A stretch of 64,000 nucleotides of DNA from Hyphomicrobiales bacterium (GCA_017305665.1 JAFKKH010000028.1:1-64000), one strand, 5' to 3'. Counted from the first letter of the stretch, positions 44,190 through 53,590 are shown. Numbers and translations: made by a program. The notes: generated by a model from the sequence alone, not told the origin.

Positions 44190-45200
44190 CTATTTGTAGA
44201 TTTCGTTGGCGAGTTTGAGATCGGCGTCGATCTTGCTCGGATCGCTCGTTCCCAGAAGCTTCGCCGTCACGATGTCCTTGACGTCGGCGGGTACTTTGTC
44301 ATCGAGACCCTTGACGGTTGGGACGCGCGCGGACCGTGCGTAAACGAGCTGAGCTTCCTCCGACAGGAAGAAGTTCATCAGCAATCGGGCGGCGTTCGGA
44401 TGCGGCGCATTCTTAACCAATGAGAGGTCGAATTGCGCATAGACGTCTCCCTCCGTCGGCGTGATGCCCGCGATCGGCAAACCCTTGTTGAGAAGCAGAT
44501 CAGGCAGGGAGAACGGGATATAGACCGGAAATTCACCGCGCGCCACGCGGCGCGCATTTTCCCGAACAGCACGGCTGAACTGCGGCTTCTGCGCCGCCAG
44601 CTTCTCATGGAACTCACGACCGAATTTCGCATAGGTGGTCGCAAACATGGTCGACCCGCCGCCAAGCGCACGCACGTCGTCCGACAGGATCTTGCCTTTC
44701 CACTTCGGGTCGAGAAGATCCTTCCAGCTCTTGGGACGCTCGTTTTCCGGAACAAGCCGCGTATTGACGGCAATGCCGTATCCCTGAATGTAGATCGGAA
44801 GACGTGCATCATCCTTTTCCACATCGTCCCGCAACCGTCCGAGATCCGGTAAGGCGCCATACGCCGTAAGCGCGCTCTGATTCTTGAGTAGCCAGAGCGC
44901 GCCAGCACCATTCAGGATCACGTCGGCAGCAACGCGATTGGTGGCCTGTTCGGTACGGATGCGTTCGGCGAGATCGCTGGCACGCAAATCAAGTATCTCG
45001 ACGTGGATGCCGTACTTCGCCTCGAACATCTTGGCGACCTCGGGATGGTAGGGGACGCCGACATGGCCGCTGTAAAGCGTCACTTTCCCTTCGGTTTTGG
45101 CAGCCGCGATGACCTTACTCCAATCGGCCGTCTGCGCTCCGGCGGACGCTGTCATCGCTACCGCAACGATCGCAGCAGACAATTTGGTTACCCAGTTCAT
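44190..45200 (-). CDS. Periplasmic binding protein (FbpA-like, Fe3+-family ABC importer)
   Basis: 336 residues with a signal peptide (to about A-G-A-Q) and a GGGAAGGAA site. The start of the mature domain (WSKVIAAAKTEGKVTLYSGH) and the LPIYIQGYGIAVNTRLVPEN hinge segment mark family 1 solute-binding proteins of the FbpA/thiamine/phosphonate group. The tyrosine pair used for ferric iron by true FbpA (adjacent Y-Y near the C-terminus) is not seen, so an organic ligand is likely. Confidence 0.85.
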   Translation of the reverse strand: MNWVTKLSAAIVAVAMTASAGAQTADWSKVIAAAKTEGKVTLYSGHVGVPYHPEVAKMFEAKYGIHVEILDLRASDLAERIRTEQATNRVAADVILNGAGALWLLKNQSALTAYGALPDLGRLRDDVEKDDARLPIYIQGYGIAVNTRLVPENERPKSWKDLLDPKWKGKILSDDVRALGGGSTMFATTYAKFGREFHEKLAAQKPQFSRAVRENARRVARGEFPVYIPFSLPDLLLNKGLPIAGITPTEGDVYAQFDLSLVKNAPHPNAARLLMNFFLSEEAQLVYARSARVPTVKGLDDKVPADVKDIVTAKLLGTSDPSKIDADLKLANEIYK

Positions 45201-45219
45201 GACGTTTCCTTCCCTCAGC

Positions 45220-46947
45220 TTATGTTCGTGAAGCGATCCATCGCTTCACCATGATCAGATGAAATCCGCGAAAGATGAGTACGACCACGAGCATCATGAC
45301 AGCGATCGCACTGACATCTTCGGCCTTTCCCTCCTCCCACAGACGGAGCACCGTGACGGGGAGAACTTCATTGCCGATCGAGTAAAGCAAAACGGATGCA
45401 CTCAGCTCACGGAAGATCATGAAAAAAGTCAGGATCCATCCGACCGAAAACGACGGCAATGTGAGCGCGACGACGATCTTCCTGAATGTGGTTGCCCAAC
45501 TCGCGCCGTGAACGCGTGATGATTCTTCGAGATCGTGGGAGAGCTGCGAAAAGGCAGTGCTCATGGTCCGAACGCTGAGCGGCGTCCCAAGCGCCAGGTA
45601 AGCGAGCAGCAGGGCCCATAACGAACCATAAATTCCGATGGCGTGAGGCAGGATCGCAAATCCCCACAGGAAGCCAAGCCCCAACACCATGCCCGGCATC
45701 ATCCACGGAAGCCACGCGATGAGATCGATGAGATGCCGAAACGGAAGCTTGGTTCGGACGACCACATAAGCGACGACGCTGCCGAGAATCATGGTCAGGG
45801 TCGCACCCACAACGCCAAGCATGGCAGTGTTGGTCGCAGATCGCCAAAAGAGATCGTTGTGCAGGACGTCCCGGTAATGACTCACCGTGAGCATGTCCCA
45901 ACCATAGAAGCCGTAATATTGTGAAAACGAGCTGACCACGAGCTGCAGCACGGGAAGAACCGTGAATACCAGCACGTTGAGCGCACAGAACCCGAATGCC
46001 ACCCACCGCAATGATCCCAACTCGATAGGTCGCGGCGAGAACGCCTTTCCCGAAATCGTCTGAAAACTGCGTCCCTGGAGCAGTCGCCATTGCCACGCGA
46101 CCATAAGCGCCATCAAAAGAATCACGGCGAAGGACAACGCGGTGGCGTATGGATAATTCGGTGTCGCGCGATTGTTGATCGAGTCGTAAATCTCTGTCGT
46201 CACAACATGAATGCCGGCGGGAATTCCAAAGAAAAGCGGTGACTCGAACGCTTCGATCCCACCAATCACGGACAAGATGGCGACGCTCGAGAGCGCTGGC
46301 AGCATGAGCGCCAGCGTGACTTTGCGAAAGGTCTTGAAAATGCCCGCGCCGGACGTGCGGCTGCTCTCCTCGAGCGAGGGGTCCATGGACCGGAACGCCT
46401 CGATAAGAAGGATGAAGGCGAACGGCACCGTGAACTGCATCAGATGCCAGACCACTCCGCCATACGAATAGACATTCACGATCGGCGCAGTTGCTCCCGT
46501 CAGCGCCCGCCAAACCTGATTGATCGAGCCGGCGGTGGGATTTCCGAGCATGGCCCACCCCATGGCGGTCAAGATCGGGGGAATGAAGAACGGAAGTCCG
46601 ATCAGCAATTCCAGCACACCCCGTGCCGGAATGTCGGTTCGCGAAATCAGCCATGCAAGAATCGTCGCCGGAATCAGACTGAGAACGGTCTTCAGCAGCG
46701 ACATTCCGACGGTGACCGCTAGGATGGACAACGTATGAACGTTAAAGAGGGAAACATATCCGGAGAAATCAAGGGTGCCGGCCTGCCCTGGAGGCGCGCT
46801 GCTCAGACTTCCATAGAGAAGCGTGCCGATCGGATAAAGTGTCAGAGCCGCCAACACCGCTACAAGAGTAAGCGACGCCGTGTATCGGCCAGGCTCAATA
46901 CCGATCAGTCTGCGCGGCGGGCTTATTGAGAGCGATTGTCCTGACAT
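45220..46947 (-). CDS. Fused double ABC permease (FbpB-like)
   Basis: 575 residues with about twelve membrane segments in two homologous halves, each with an E-A-A-like loop: EESSRTSGAGIFKTFRKVTL at about residue 190-210 and EESSRVHGASWATTFRKIVV in the second half. The duplication is typical of FbpB/ThiP-type permeases. It is the first gene of the operon; the palindrome at 47001-47022 lies 54-75 bp upstream. Confidence 0.9.
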   Translation of the reverse strand: MSGQSLSISPPRRLIGIEPGRYTASLTLVAVLAALTLYPIGTLLYGSLSSAPPGQAGTLDFSGYVSLFNVHTLSILAVTVGMSLLKTVLSLIPATILAWLISRTDIPARGVLELLIGLPFFIPPILTAMGWAMLGNPTAGSINQVWRALTGATAPIVNVYSYGGVVWHLMQFTVPFAFILLIEAFRSMDPSLEESSRTSGAGIFKTFRKVTLALMLPALSSVAILSVIGGIEAFESPLFFGIPAGIHVVTTEIYDSINNRATPNYPYATALSFAVILLMALMVAWQWRLLQGRSFQTISGKAFSPRPIELGSLRWVAFGFCALNVLVFTVLPVLQLVVSSFSQYYGFYGWDMLTVSHYRDVLHNDLFWRSATNTAMLGVVGATLTMILGSVVAYVVVRTKLPFRHLIDLIAWLPWMMPGMVLGLGFLWGFAILPHAIGIYGSLWALLLAYLALGTPLSVRTMSTAFSQLSHDLEESSRVHGASWATTFRKIVVALTLPSFSVGWILTFFMIFRELSASVLLYSIGNEVLPVTVLRLWEEGKAEDVSAIAVMMLVVVLIFRGFHLIMVKRWIASRT

Positions 46948-47000
46948 TCCAGAAACTGCGTTGCATCCCCAACTGATCGCAGGGACGGCCGCGAAAAGTA

Positions 47001-47037
47001 TTTAGTAGACTAATCTACAAAATAATAGATAAGTCAA
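47001..47037 (-). promoter_or_regulatory. MarR-type palindrome over a promoter of the transporter / LeuCD operon
   Basis: TTTAGTAGA-CTAA-TCTACAAAA (47001-47022) has a perfect inner inverted repeat GTAGA-N4-TCTAC and a near-perfect 22-bp outer one. On the minus strand TTGACT (47037-47032) is a good -35 element, and the palindrome covers the -10 zone. A repressor bound here would block transcription of the operon beginning at 46947. Confidence 0.6.
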
Positions 47038-47277
47038 CTATCGGCTTCGTTCGCATGCAACCCTCAACGAACGCGCTGAAGGCCGCTGCCCTCCTCGTCC
47101 TGACCTATGCTGCACAGCTGATTGATGCATCGGCGGCATGCATCGGATCGACGCATGTCGAACTAAATTCATTTTGTTCAATGACTTAGCTTCAACCCGT
47201 CGTTTGATGGCCGTCGGACGACAGCGAGCGACGCCTGGAGTCGCCGTCAGGCACGCACGGCTGCAAACCGAGAACGC
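47038..47277. other. Intergenic interval with no gene recognised
   Basis: The remainder of the 330-bp gap upstream of the importer operon and downstream of the synthetase gene (which ends at 47278, minus). Short direct repeats GATGCATCGG / CATGCATCGG occur near 47125-47150. No plausible coding sequence or clear terminator was seen. Confidence 0.5.
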
Positions 47278-49416
47278 TTATCGTCGTGCCGGCACCACCA
47301 GTGCATCGACGATGGTCACCCCCTCGCCCACGGGATGGACGAGGACGGGATTGATCTCAATTTCCGACACGTCGGCGCGATGTCGCGCCGCAAGCTCCGA
47401 CACCTGCGCGATCAATGCCGCCAGTGCCGAGATGTCGGCTTTCGCGGCGCCTCGGAAACCGTTCAGAAGCGGCGCCGCCTTGAGGTCGCCGAGCATCGCC
47501 ATCGCCTCGTCGGGACTGACAGGTGCGGGGCGATAGATCACATCCTTGAAAAGCTCGGTGGTGATACCGCCGAGCCCCACCATGATCAACGGCCCGAAGG
47601 TCGCATCGCGCAGGGTACCGACAATGATTTCAACACCCTTCTTTGCCATCGGCCCGACCAGGACACCCTGGATCTCGGCGTCGGGCCGATGATGGCGGGT
47701 ATTCTCCAGCAGCGCATCGTAAGCCGCGAGCGCGTCTGCCTTGTTCGCAATGTTGACGCGGACGCCGCCGACCTCGCTCTTGTGCGGGATGTCGCGCGAC
47801 TGGATCTTCATCACCAGCGGGAAGCCCGCGCGCGCAATGGCAGCATCGAGCGCCGCCTTGTCGGCCACAAGGGTTTCGTCCGGCACCGCCACACCCGCCG
47901 CGCGCAGCAGGGTTTTGCTGTCGTATTCCGACAGCGAGGATGATGTCAGATACTGCGCAATATCGAACACTGTCGGCGCCTGCGTCGTCGCTGCGGCAGC
48001 GGGCCTGAATTTCGCGTAAGCCGCGACCTGCTTCAGCGCGACACCCGCATGCGTCAATCCCGACAGCGCCACGACACCGGATTTCGCCAGCTCGGTGCGT
48101 GCGAACGCCGATGGAAGCGTATATGAATAGAACACCAGCGGCTTCTTCTGCGCATCAATGACGGGCTTCAGCTCGACCTGCTTGAACGGCATCCGCGCCT
48201 CGCTCGACAATGACAGCACCACCAAGATGGCATCGACCTCGCCGGAGTCGCTGAGCAGATCGATGCTCTTCTGCAGGCCACCGCTATTGACGCCCTGCGC
48301 GGTGACGTCGATCGGGTTGCGGGCTGTGCCGTAGGACGGCAGCAGCGTGCGGATTTCCTGCTGGATCGAGTCCGACAATTCGGGCACCTGCATGCCCTGT
48401 GCCGATACCGTGTCCGCCCCCCAGATTCCGGCGCCGCCTGACACGGTGAGAACAGCGACCCTGTCGCCTTTCGGCAGCGGACTCGTGGTCAGAACCGCTG
48501 CGATCGCAACCGCCTCATCGAGATCATTGGAGATGATGAAACCGTACTTGGCGAACACGGCGTCATAGGCTGCCGACCAGCCCGCCATGCTGGCGGTGTG
48601 CGAGGCTGCCGCTCGCTCGCCAGCACCGGAGCGCCCGACTTTCGTGACGATGACCGGCTTTCCGATTTTAGCCGCGCGCGCGGCTGCTGCAATGAACTTG
48701 TCGACGTCACGAATGCCCTCGATGAACAACAGGATCGCGTCGGTCGAGGCGTCCTGCACCATGTAGTCGAGAAACTCGCCGGCACCGAGGTCGGCTTCAT
48801 TGCCCGCGCTGACGCAATAGCTGATGGCGATGCCCAGTGCCTTGGCGCGGTGCTTGATCGCAAAGCCGATACCGCCGCTCTGCGCGACGATGGCGACTCG
48901 CCGCTTGGTGGCGACCAGATCGTGCGCACCGGGCTTCACATCGACGGTGGGACTGAACGTCGCTGCGACGTGTTGGACTTCGCTATAGAAGCCTTCGGCG
49001 TTGGGACCGGAAATCCGCATTCCCGTTCGCTTCGCCAACGCAACGATGGCGTCCTGCATCGCAGAGCTATCTCCGCCTTCCTCCGCAAAGCCCGACGAGA
49101 TGATGATGACGTTCCTGACGCCGGCCGCCGCACACGCCTCCAGCGCGCCAAGCACAGCCTTCGCCGGAATGACCACGATGGCGAGATCGACCGGCTGCGC
49201 CACCGCAGCGATCGATGGATAGCATTTCAGTCCGTCGATATCGCCGTAATTCGGATTGATCGGATAGATCTGACCCGGATAGTTGTTCTTGCGCAGCATC
49301 GACAGCAACCGCCCCGGAATCTTCTCCACATCGCGCGACGCTCCGATGATGGCGATGCCCGACGGGGCAAAGAAGGAATCAAGCGGATGCTTCCGATCGG
49401 TCGTCGCGGCGGACAT
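47278..49416 (-). CDS. ADP-forming acyl-CoA synthetase (fused), second copy
   Basis: 712 residues. It has a CoA-binding domain (GIAIIGASRDVEKIPGRLLS), ligase domains with the phospho-histidine H273 in AASHTASMAGW, and a C-terminal ATP-grasp domain (MKIQSRDIPHKSEVGGV). The domain order is that of the protein at 26004-28217, but sequence differs widely, indicating separate substrates. It is the last gene after the hydratase and VOC genes on the same strand. Confidence 0.88.
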   Translation of the reverse strand: MSAATTDRKHPLDSFFAPSGIAIIGASRDVEKIPGRLLSMLRKNNYPGQIYPINPNYGDIDGLKCYPSIAAVAQPVDLAIVVIPAKAVLGALEACAAAGVRNVIIISSGFAEEGGDSSAMQDAIVALAKRTGMRISGPNAEGFYSEVQHVAATFSPTVDVKPGAHDLVATKRRVAIVAQSGGIGFAIKHRAKALGIAISYCVSAGNEADLGAGEFLDYMVQDASTDAILLFIEGIRDVDKFIAAAARAAKIGKPVIVTKVGRSGAGERAAASHTASMAGWSAAYDAVFAKYGFIISNDLDEAVAIAAVLTTSPLPKGDRVAVLTVSGGAGIWGADTVSAQGMQVPELSDSIQQEIRTLLPSYGTARNPIDVTAQGVNSGGLQKSIDLLSDSGEVDAILVVLSLSSEARMPFKQVELKPVIDAQKKPLVFYSYTLPSAFARTELAKSGVVALSGLTHAGVALKQVAAYAKFRPAAAATTQAPTVFDIAQYLTSSSLSEYDSKTLLRAAGVAVPDETLVADKAALDAAIARAGFPLVMKIQSRDIPHKSEVGGVRVNIANKADALAAYDALLENTRHHRPDAEIQGVLVGPMAKKGVEIIVGTLRDATFGPLIMVGLGGITTELFKDVIYRPAPVSPDEAMAMLGDLKAAPLLNGFRGAAKADISALAALIAQVSELAARHRADVSEIEINPVLVHPVGEGVTIVDALVVPARR

Positions 49417-49469
49417 TCAGAAATCCTTGGGCTAATGTCTTCGAGAGAAATTCTGGCGGCAGGATCGGC

Positions 49470-50237
49470 TTACGCCACAAGGTGGAAGCTGACGCCGCCA
49501 AGAATGAACGAATTGCCCGACACGGCAAGCCCTTTAGCTCTGGCAGATTCGCACACCTGAGCAACGCTGCCGACCTCGAAAATCAGCCCGCTGATGATGT
49601 CGCTCGTGCCCTTGCCGAAACGGAACGTCGCATTGACGAGTCTCAATTCCGGATCCCCGCTCGCGCCCTTGCTTACTGGAATCCCCAGGATTGCGCCCCA
49701 GTGCTCGGCAAGCGTATCTGGTGCGGGACTTTCCATCTCGACCCCGATGAGGGCGCTGGTGACATCCTTGCGGATCGCCGCCTGCCAGTCCGGACCGGCC
49801 GGTGGGTAGGGACCAAGAATGTTGTCGCTGCCCTTGGTGTGATTGAACTCGATGAAGGCCGCGCGGCAATCGCGCGGATGCAGTTGCACGCCGCGATACG
49901 GCGGGTGATCGATCACATTGGCGGTGCGGACACCCAGCGTCTGCGCGTGACGGCCACGCTCGTCGGGATCGTCACACGAGAAGATCGCCATGTAACCGCC
50001 ATGGCCGGCGGTCTTGTCGAGGAAGCGGCCGGCCGCCGTACCCGGCTGTGTCGGCGCGACGACTTCGAGCAGGATCGTATCGACTGGAAGCAGCGCGTTC
50101 TCGAGTCCGTACTTGGCGACGTTGCCGTCGCGGTAGCAGACGTTGAGTCCCATGATTGCGGCAATGTCGGAGATCACTGGCTCAAGCGCCGGTGCGACGA
50201 GACAGATCTGCCGCAGCCTCAGATCGCCTTGGGGCAT
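49470..50237 (-). CDS. VOC (glyoxalase-like) protein
   Basis: 255 residues, with two beta-alpha-beta-beta-beta-type halves: RLRQICLVAPALEPVISDIA at the start, and GVEMESPAPDTLAEHWGAIL opening the second. An H-P-P-Y-R-G-V-Q-L-H-P-R-D segment fits the DUF-type glyoxalase-like domain. It may be an epimerase, lyase or dioxygenase-like protein. It lies 2 bp after the hydratase gene, so a shared pathway is likely. Confidence 0.75.
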   Translation of the reverse strand: MPQGDLRLRQICLVAPALEPVISDIAAIMGLNVCYRDGNVAKYGLENALLPVDTILLEVVAPTQPGTAAGRFLDKTAGHGGYMAIFSCDDPDERGRHAQTLGVRTANVIDHPPYRGVQLHPRDCRAAFIEFNHTKGSDNILGPYPPAGPDWQAAIRKDVTSALIGVEMESPAPDTLAEHWGAILGIPVSKGASGDPELRLVNATFRFGKGTSDIISGLIFEVGSVAQVCESARAKGLAVSGNSFILGGVSFHLVA

Positions 50238-50239
50238 GT

Positions 50240-51028
50240 CTAGTGCCCCTGAAATACCGGTTTTCGCTTCTCGACAAAGGCCTTTGCGGCTTCCTTGTGA
50301 TCGGCGGTGTCACCGCAGCGGGTATGATGGATCGCCTCGCCGTCGAAACAGGCTTCCAGTGACAGGGTCTCGGCGTTGTTGATGTTGGTCTTGACGTAAC
50401 CAAGCGTCACGCTCGGCCCCTGCGCCAACGACATCGCAAGCTCATGCGCAGCGTTGTCGATCTCGGCATCGGGCACGACCTTGCTCACCATGCCGAGCGA
50501 CAAGGCCTCCTGCGCGGTCAGCACCGGCGACATCAAGTAAAGCTCGCGTGCCTTGGCGCTCCCCAGCATCTGCGTCAGAAAATAAGTGCCGCCGTAATCG
50601 CCGGATAGTCCGACCTTGGCGAACGCCGTCGTGATCTTGACGGACTGGCTTGCCACCCGCAGATCGCAAGCCAGCGCGATCGACAGGCCCGCGCCTGCAG
50701 CCGCGCCATCGACCTGCGCGACCACCGGCTTCGGCATCTGGTGCAGGATGCGGGATACTTCCATGCCGCGTCGCAGGTTGACGCGCTTGGCCTCGAACGG
50801 CAGCGGCGCTCGCCCCTCCGCCATCGACTTGACGTCGCCACCGACGCAGAACGTGCCGCCTGCTCCCTTGAGCAGCACCGCGCGCACGTCGTGGTCCTCG
50901 GCTGCGCGCCGCGCCGCGTCCACAAGCCCGCGTGTCATGTCCGGATTGAGCGCGTTACGCCGATCCGGCCGGTTCATCGTAATGGTCAGCAATCCGCGAT
51001 CGAGCTTCTGGAGCACCATGTCATTCAT
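50240..51028 (-). CDS. Enoyl-CoA hydratase/isomerase family protein
   Basis: 262 residues. It has the crotonase opening LTITMNRPDRRNALNPDMTR, the oxyanion-hole motifs GTFCVGGDVKSMA and QVDGAAAGAGLSIALACDLR, and KVGLSGDYGGTYFL, where one of the usual catalytic glutamates is replaced by D/Y. It converts enoyl-CoA intermediates and is the first gene of the three-gene set that ends with the synthetase at 47278. Confidence 0.88.
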   Translation of the reverse strand: MNDMVLQKLDRGLLTITMNRPDRRNALNPDMTRGLVDAARRAAEDHDVRAVLLKGAGGTFCVGGDVKSMAEGRAPLPFEAKRVNLRRGMEVSRILHQMPKPVVAQVDGAAAGAGLSIALACDLRVASQSVKITTAFAKVGLSGDYGGTYFLTQMLGSAKARELYLMSPVLTAQEALSLGMVSKVVPDAEIDNAAHELAMSLAQGPSVTLGYVKTNINNAETLSLEACFDGEAIHHTRCGDTADHKEAAKAFVEKRKPVFQGH

Positions 51029-51249
51029 CGGAGTTTTCCTCTCTGCTGTTGTCGATCGCGATCAGCCGCAAGTGCCGATGGAGACGCTATTTCTTTATTG
51101 TGGTGATCATGCCGCAATGGCTGAACAGCGGCAAGCGCGCGGCCACGCACTGGGTGACGCCGCGATTGCAAATCGACCGCACGCATTTTCCGCAAAACGG
51201 AATAGATGTTATAAGCAAATACCTTCATCCGCGAGGCAGGAGTCACGCC

Positions 51250-52040
51250 ATGTTGCCAACGACGGCAAGGCTTTCTCACTCACGCCGCGTTCTGGTCGGA
51301 GCATTGCTCTGCGGACTCTCGTACACGCTGGCCACACCATCTTTCGCGACGGGCTGCGCGTTCGAATTTCTGGGTGACGGATCGTTAGCACAGTGATCGA
51401 TCCGCAAACCATCCGTCTCGATGACAGACGCGAGGTTCGCCTGGCTGGCATCGAAACGGTCCCCGATGAGTCGAGCGATCGCCGATCGGCGCTGACAGAA
51501 CTGATCGGCCGACACGTGATCCTGCGCGGCGAGCGTGACGAGCCGGATCGCTATGGCCGGCAATCAGCCTTCGTCTTTCCTGACGCGTCCGCGAGCTCGG
51601 TGCAGAGCGAGTTGCTGACGCGTGGCCACGCCCTCGTCTCCACCGATATTGCCGACCGGGATTGCGCGGCGGAACTCGCCGCGGCGGAAGCCGGGGCGCG
51701 GAACGCCAGACTTGGAACCTGGGCGCACACAACGGTCATAAAAAACGCCGAAAGTCCGGGCGATATTTTGACACGGGTTGGGCAATTCGCCATCGTCGAG
51801 GGGCGGGTCTCGTCCGTCCGGCAGGCTGGAGGAACAGTTTATCTGAACTTCGGCCGTCGCTGGACACGCGACTTTGCTGCGACTATTTCAAGGCGCATGA
51901 TGCCATCTTTCGAGGCGGCGGGCGTCGTTCCCAAGTCCTTTGAAAATCGGCGCATTCGCGTCCGTGGCTGGGTTGAACGGCGCGGCGGACCGCGGATCGA
52001 GGTGCTCCGGGTGGGGCAAATTGAAGTGGTCGGCGATTAG
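51250..52040 (+). pseudogene. Secreted thermonuclease-like protein split by a frameshift
   Basis: A signal peptide with a short mature start (MLPTTARLSHSRRVLVG... to CAFEFLGDGSLAQ, 51250-51396) ends at a TGA. The next frame continues directly as GTG-ATC-GAT-CCG (51393) into a staphylococcal-nuclease-like domain (TIRLDDRREVRLAGIET, then E-R-D-E-P-D-R-Y-G-R-Q) of 215 residues. Family members normally read through this junction as one protein. One base appears missing next to 51392. Either a real frameshift, a sequencing error, or translational coupling through the GTGA overlap could explain it. Without repair the nuclease domain would stay cytoplasmic. Confidence 0.7.
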
Positions 52041-52092
52041 GCCGGGCGGAGAACGGGTTACGACCGTGACAGGGTTCGGTGAACGGCGCGGG

Positions 52093-53556
52093 ATGGGACT
52101 GGGCCGCAGCCTTTTGGCTGCGCCTGTCGTGCTGTGCGCCGCGCTCACACTCGCCGCCTGCGGCGACATGAACCGGTTCCAGACCGCGTCGCATCCACCC
52201 GCCAGCCATGCGAAGCCGGCCCGCACGGCGGCCCATACGCCGGCGGCTGAACGCGAGCATGAGCGCATCCTCGCATCCTATGGCGGCGCCTACGACGACC
52301 CCCAGCTCGAAGCACTGATCAACAAGACGGTTGAGCGGCTGGTTGCGGCATCCGAGCGGCCGGACCTCAGCTACAAAGTCACGATCCTGAATTCAGGCGC
52401 GGTGAACGCCTTCGCGCTGCCGACCGGCCAGCTTTATGTGACGCGCGGCCTGATCGCGCTCGCCAACGATACATCGGAGCTGTCATCAGTATTGTCGCAT
52501 GAAATGGCGCACGTGCTGGCCAAGCATGCCGCGATCCGCGAAGACCAGGCGCGGCAAGCGGCGCTCGTCACCCGCGTTGTCACCGATATGGGTACCGATC
52601 CAGACCTGACGGCGCTGGCACTCGCAAAGTCCAAACTGACGCTGGCGAGCTTTTCGCGAGCACAGGAGTTCGAGGCCGACGGGATCGGCGTCGGCATCTC
52701 CGCTCGCGCTCATTTCGACCCCTATGGCGCAGCGCGCTTCCTGACGGCCATGGAGCGCAACGCAGCGCTCAAGGCTGGCAAGCCGTCGCTCGATCCCCGC
52801 TCGCAGGATTTCCTGTCGTCGCATCCCGCGACGCCCGAGCGCATCCAGAACGCGCAGGCCAACGCGAGGCAATACAGCTCGCCCGAAAAGAGCCAACGCG
52901 ATCGCGAGGATTATCTCGCTGCGATCGACAACATCGTCTACGGCGAGGACCCGAGCGAGGGTTTCGTGCGCGGCCGGCGCTTCCTGCACCCGAAACTGGG
53001 CTTCACGTTCCAGGCGCCGGAAGGCTTTACGCTCGACAATACGGCACAGGCGGTGATCGGCGTCCGCGAGGGCGGCAGTCAGGCCATGCGCTTCGACGTG
53101 GTCCGGGTACCGGCGGAGCAGAAGCTCACCGAATACCTCAACTCAGGCTGGATGGAGAACGTCGACAAGGCCTCGACCACGGAATTGACGATCAACGGCT
53201 TTCCCGCGGCATCGGCCACCGCCAAGGGCGATCAGTGGCAGTTTCGCGTCTATGCCTTGCGCTTCGGCAGCGACGTCTACCGCTTCATCTTCGCGACGCG
53301 CCACAAGACCACGGAAAGCGAGCGCAATGCACGCGAGACGGTGGCCTCGTTCCGCCGCCTGACGCTCGAGGAGATCCAGGCCGCGCGGCCGCTGCGCATC
53401 AAGGTGATCACCGTGCAGCCCGGCGATACCGTGGAATCGCTGTCGCACCGCATGGCGGGTGTCGACCATCCCGCAGAGCGCTTTCGCGTGCTCAACGGCC
53501 TCGATCCTCGCGCTCAGGTCAAAGTGCGCGATCGGGTCAAGATCGTCGTCGACTGA
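52093..53556 (+). CDS. M48-family metalloprotease lipoprotein with C-terminal LysM
   Basis: 487 residues from the ATG at 52093; a GTG at 52066 is an alternative. A lipobox L-A-A-C gives a lipidated C23. The zinc site is HEMAH (136-140) with the third ligand E194 in QEFEADG. The C-terminus has VQPGDTVESLSHRM and FRVLNGL, a LysM-type peptidoglycan-binding motif. It resembles BepA/YfgC-type proteases that maintain outer-membrane protein quality, and should sit in the periplasm at the outer membrane. Confidence 0.87.
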   Translation: MGLGRSLLAAPVVLCAALTLAACGDMNRFQTASHPPASHAKPARTAAHTPAAEREHERILASYGGAYDDPQLEALINKTVERLVAASERPDLSYKVTILNSGAVNAFALPTGQLYVTRGLIALANDTSELSSVLSHEMAHVLAKHAAIREDQARQAALVTRVVTDMGTDPDLTALALAKSKLTLASFSRAQEFEADGIGVGISARAHFDPYGAARFLTAMERNAALKAGKPSLDPRSQDFLSSHPATPERIQNAQANARQYSSPEKSQRDREDYLAAIDNIVYGEDPSEGFVRGRRFLHPKLGFTFQAPEGFTLDNTAQAVIGVREGGSQAMRFDVVRVPAEQKLTEYLNSGWMENVDKASTTELTINGFPAASATAKGDQWQFRVYALRFGSDVYRFIFATRHKTTESERNARETVASFRRLTLEEIQAARPLRIKVITVQPGDTVESLSHRMAGVDHPAERFRVLNGLDPRAQVKVRDRVKIVVD

Positions 53557-53590
53557 TTTGCATTTGAGTGCTGTAAAGAACGCGCCAAGC

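Noticed and set aside
45407-46654. A second minus-strand frame of 415 codons inside the fused permease
   Set aside because: Out-of-frame shadow; the permease frame has regular membrane segments and both EAA-like loops.
17041-51028. The catabolic region as a mobile genomic island
   Set aside because: No integrase, transposase, tRNA edge or direct repeat att-like ends were seen; GC and codon style appear similar to the flanks by eye.
51188-51202. TTCCG-N5-CGGAA inverted repeat before the nuclease frame
   Set aside because: Arms of only 5 bp in a GC-rich region; chance occurrence is plausible and there is no linked regulator.
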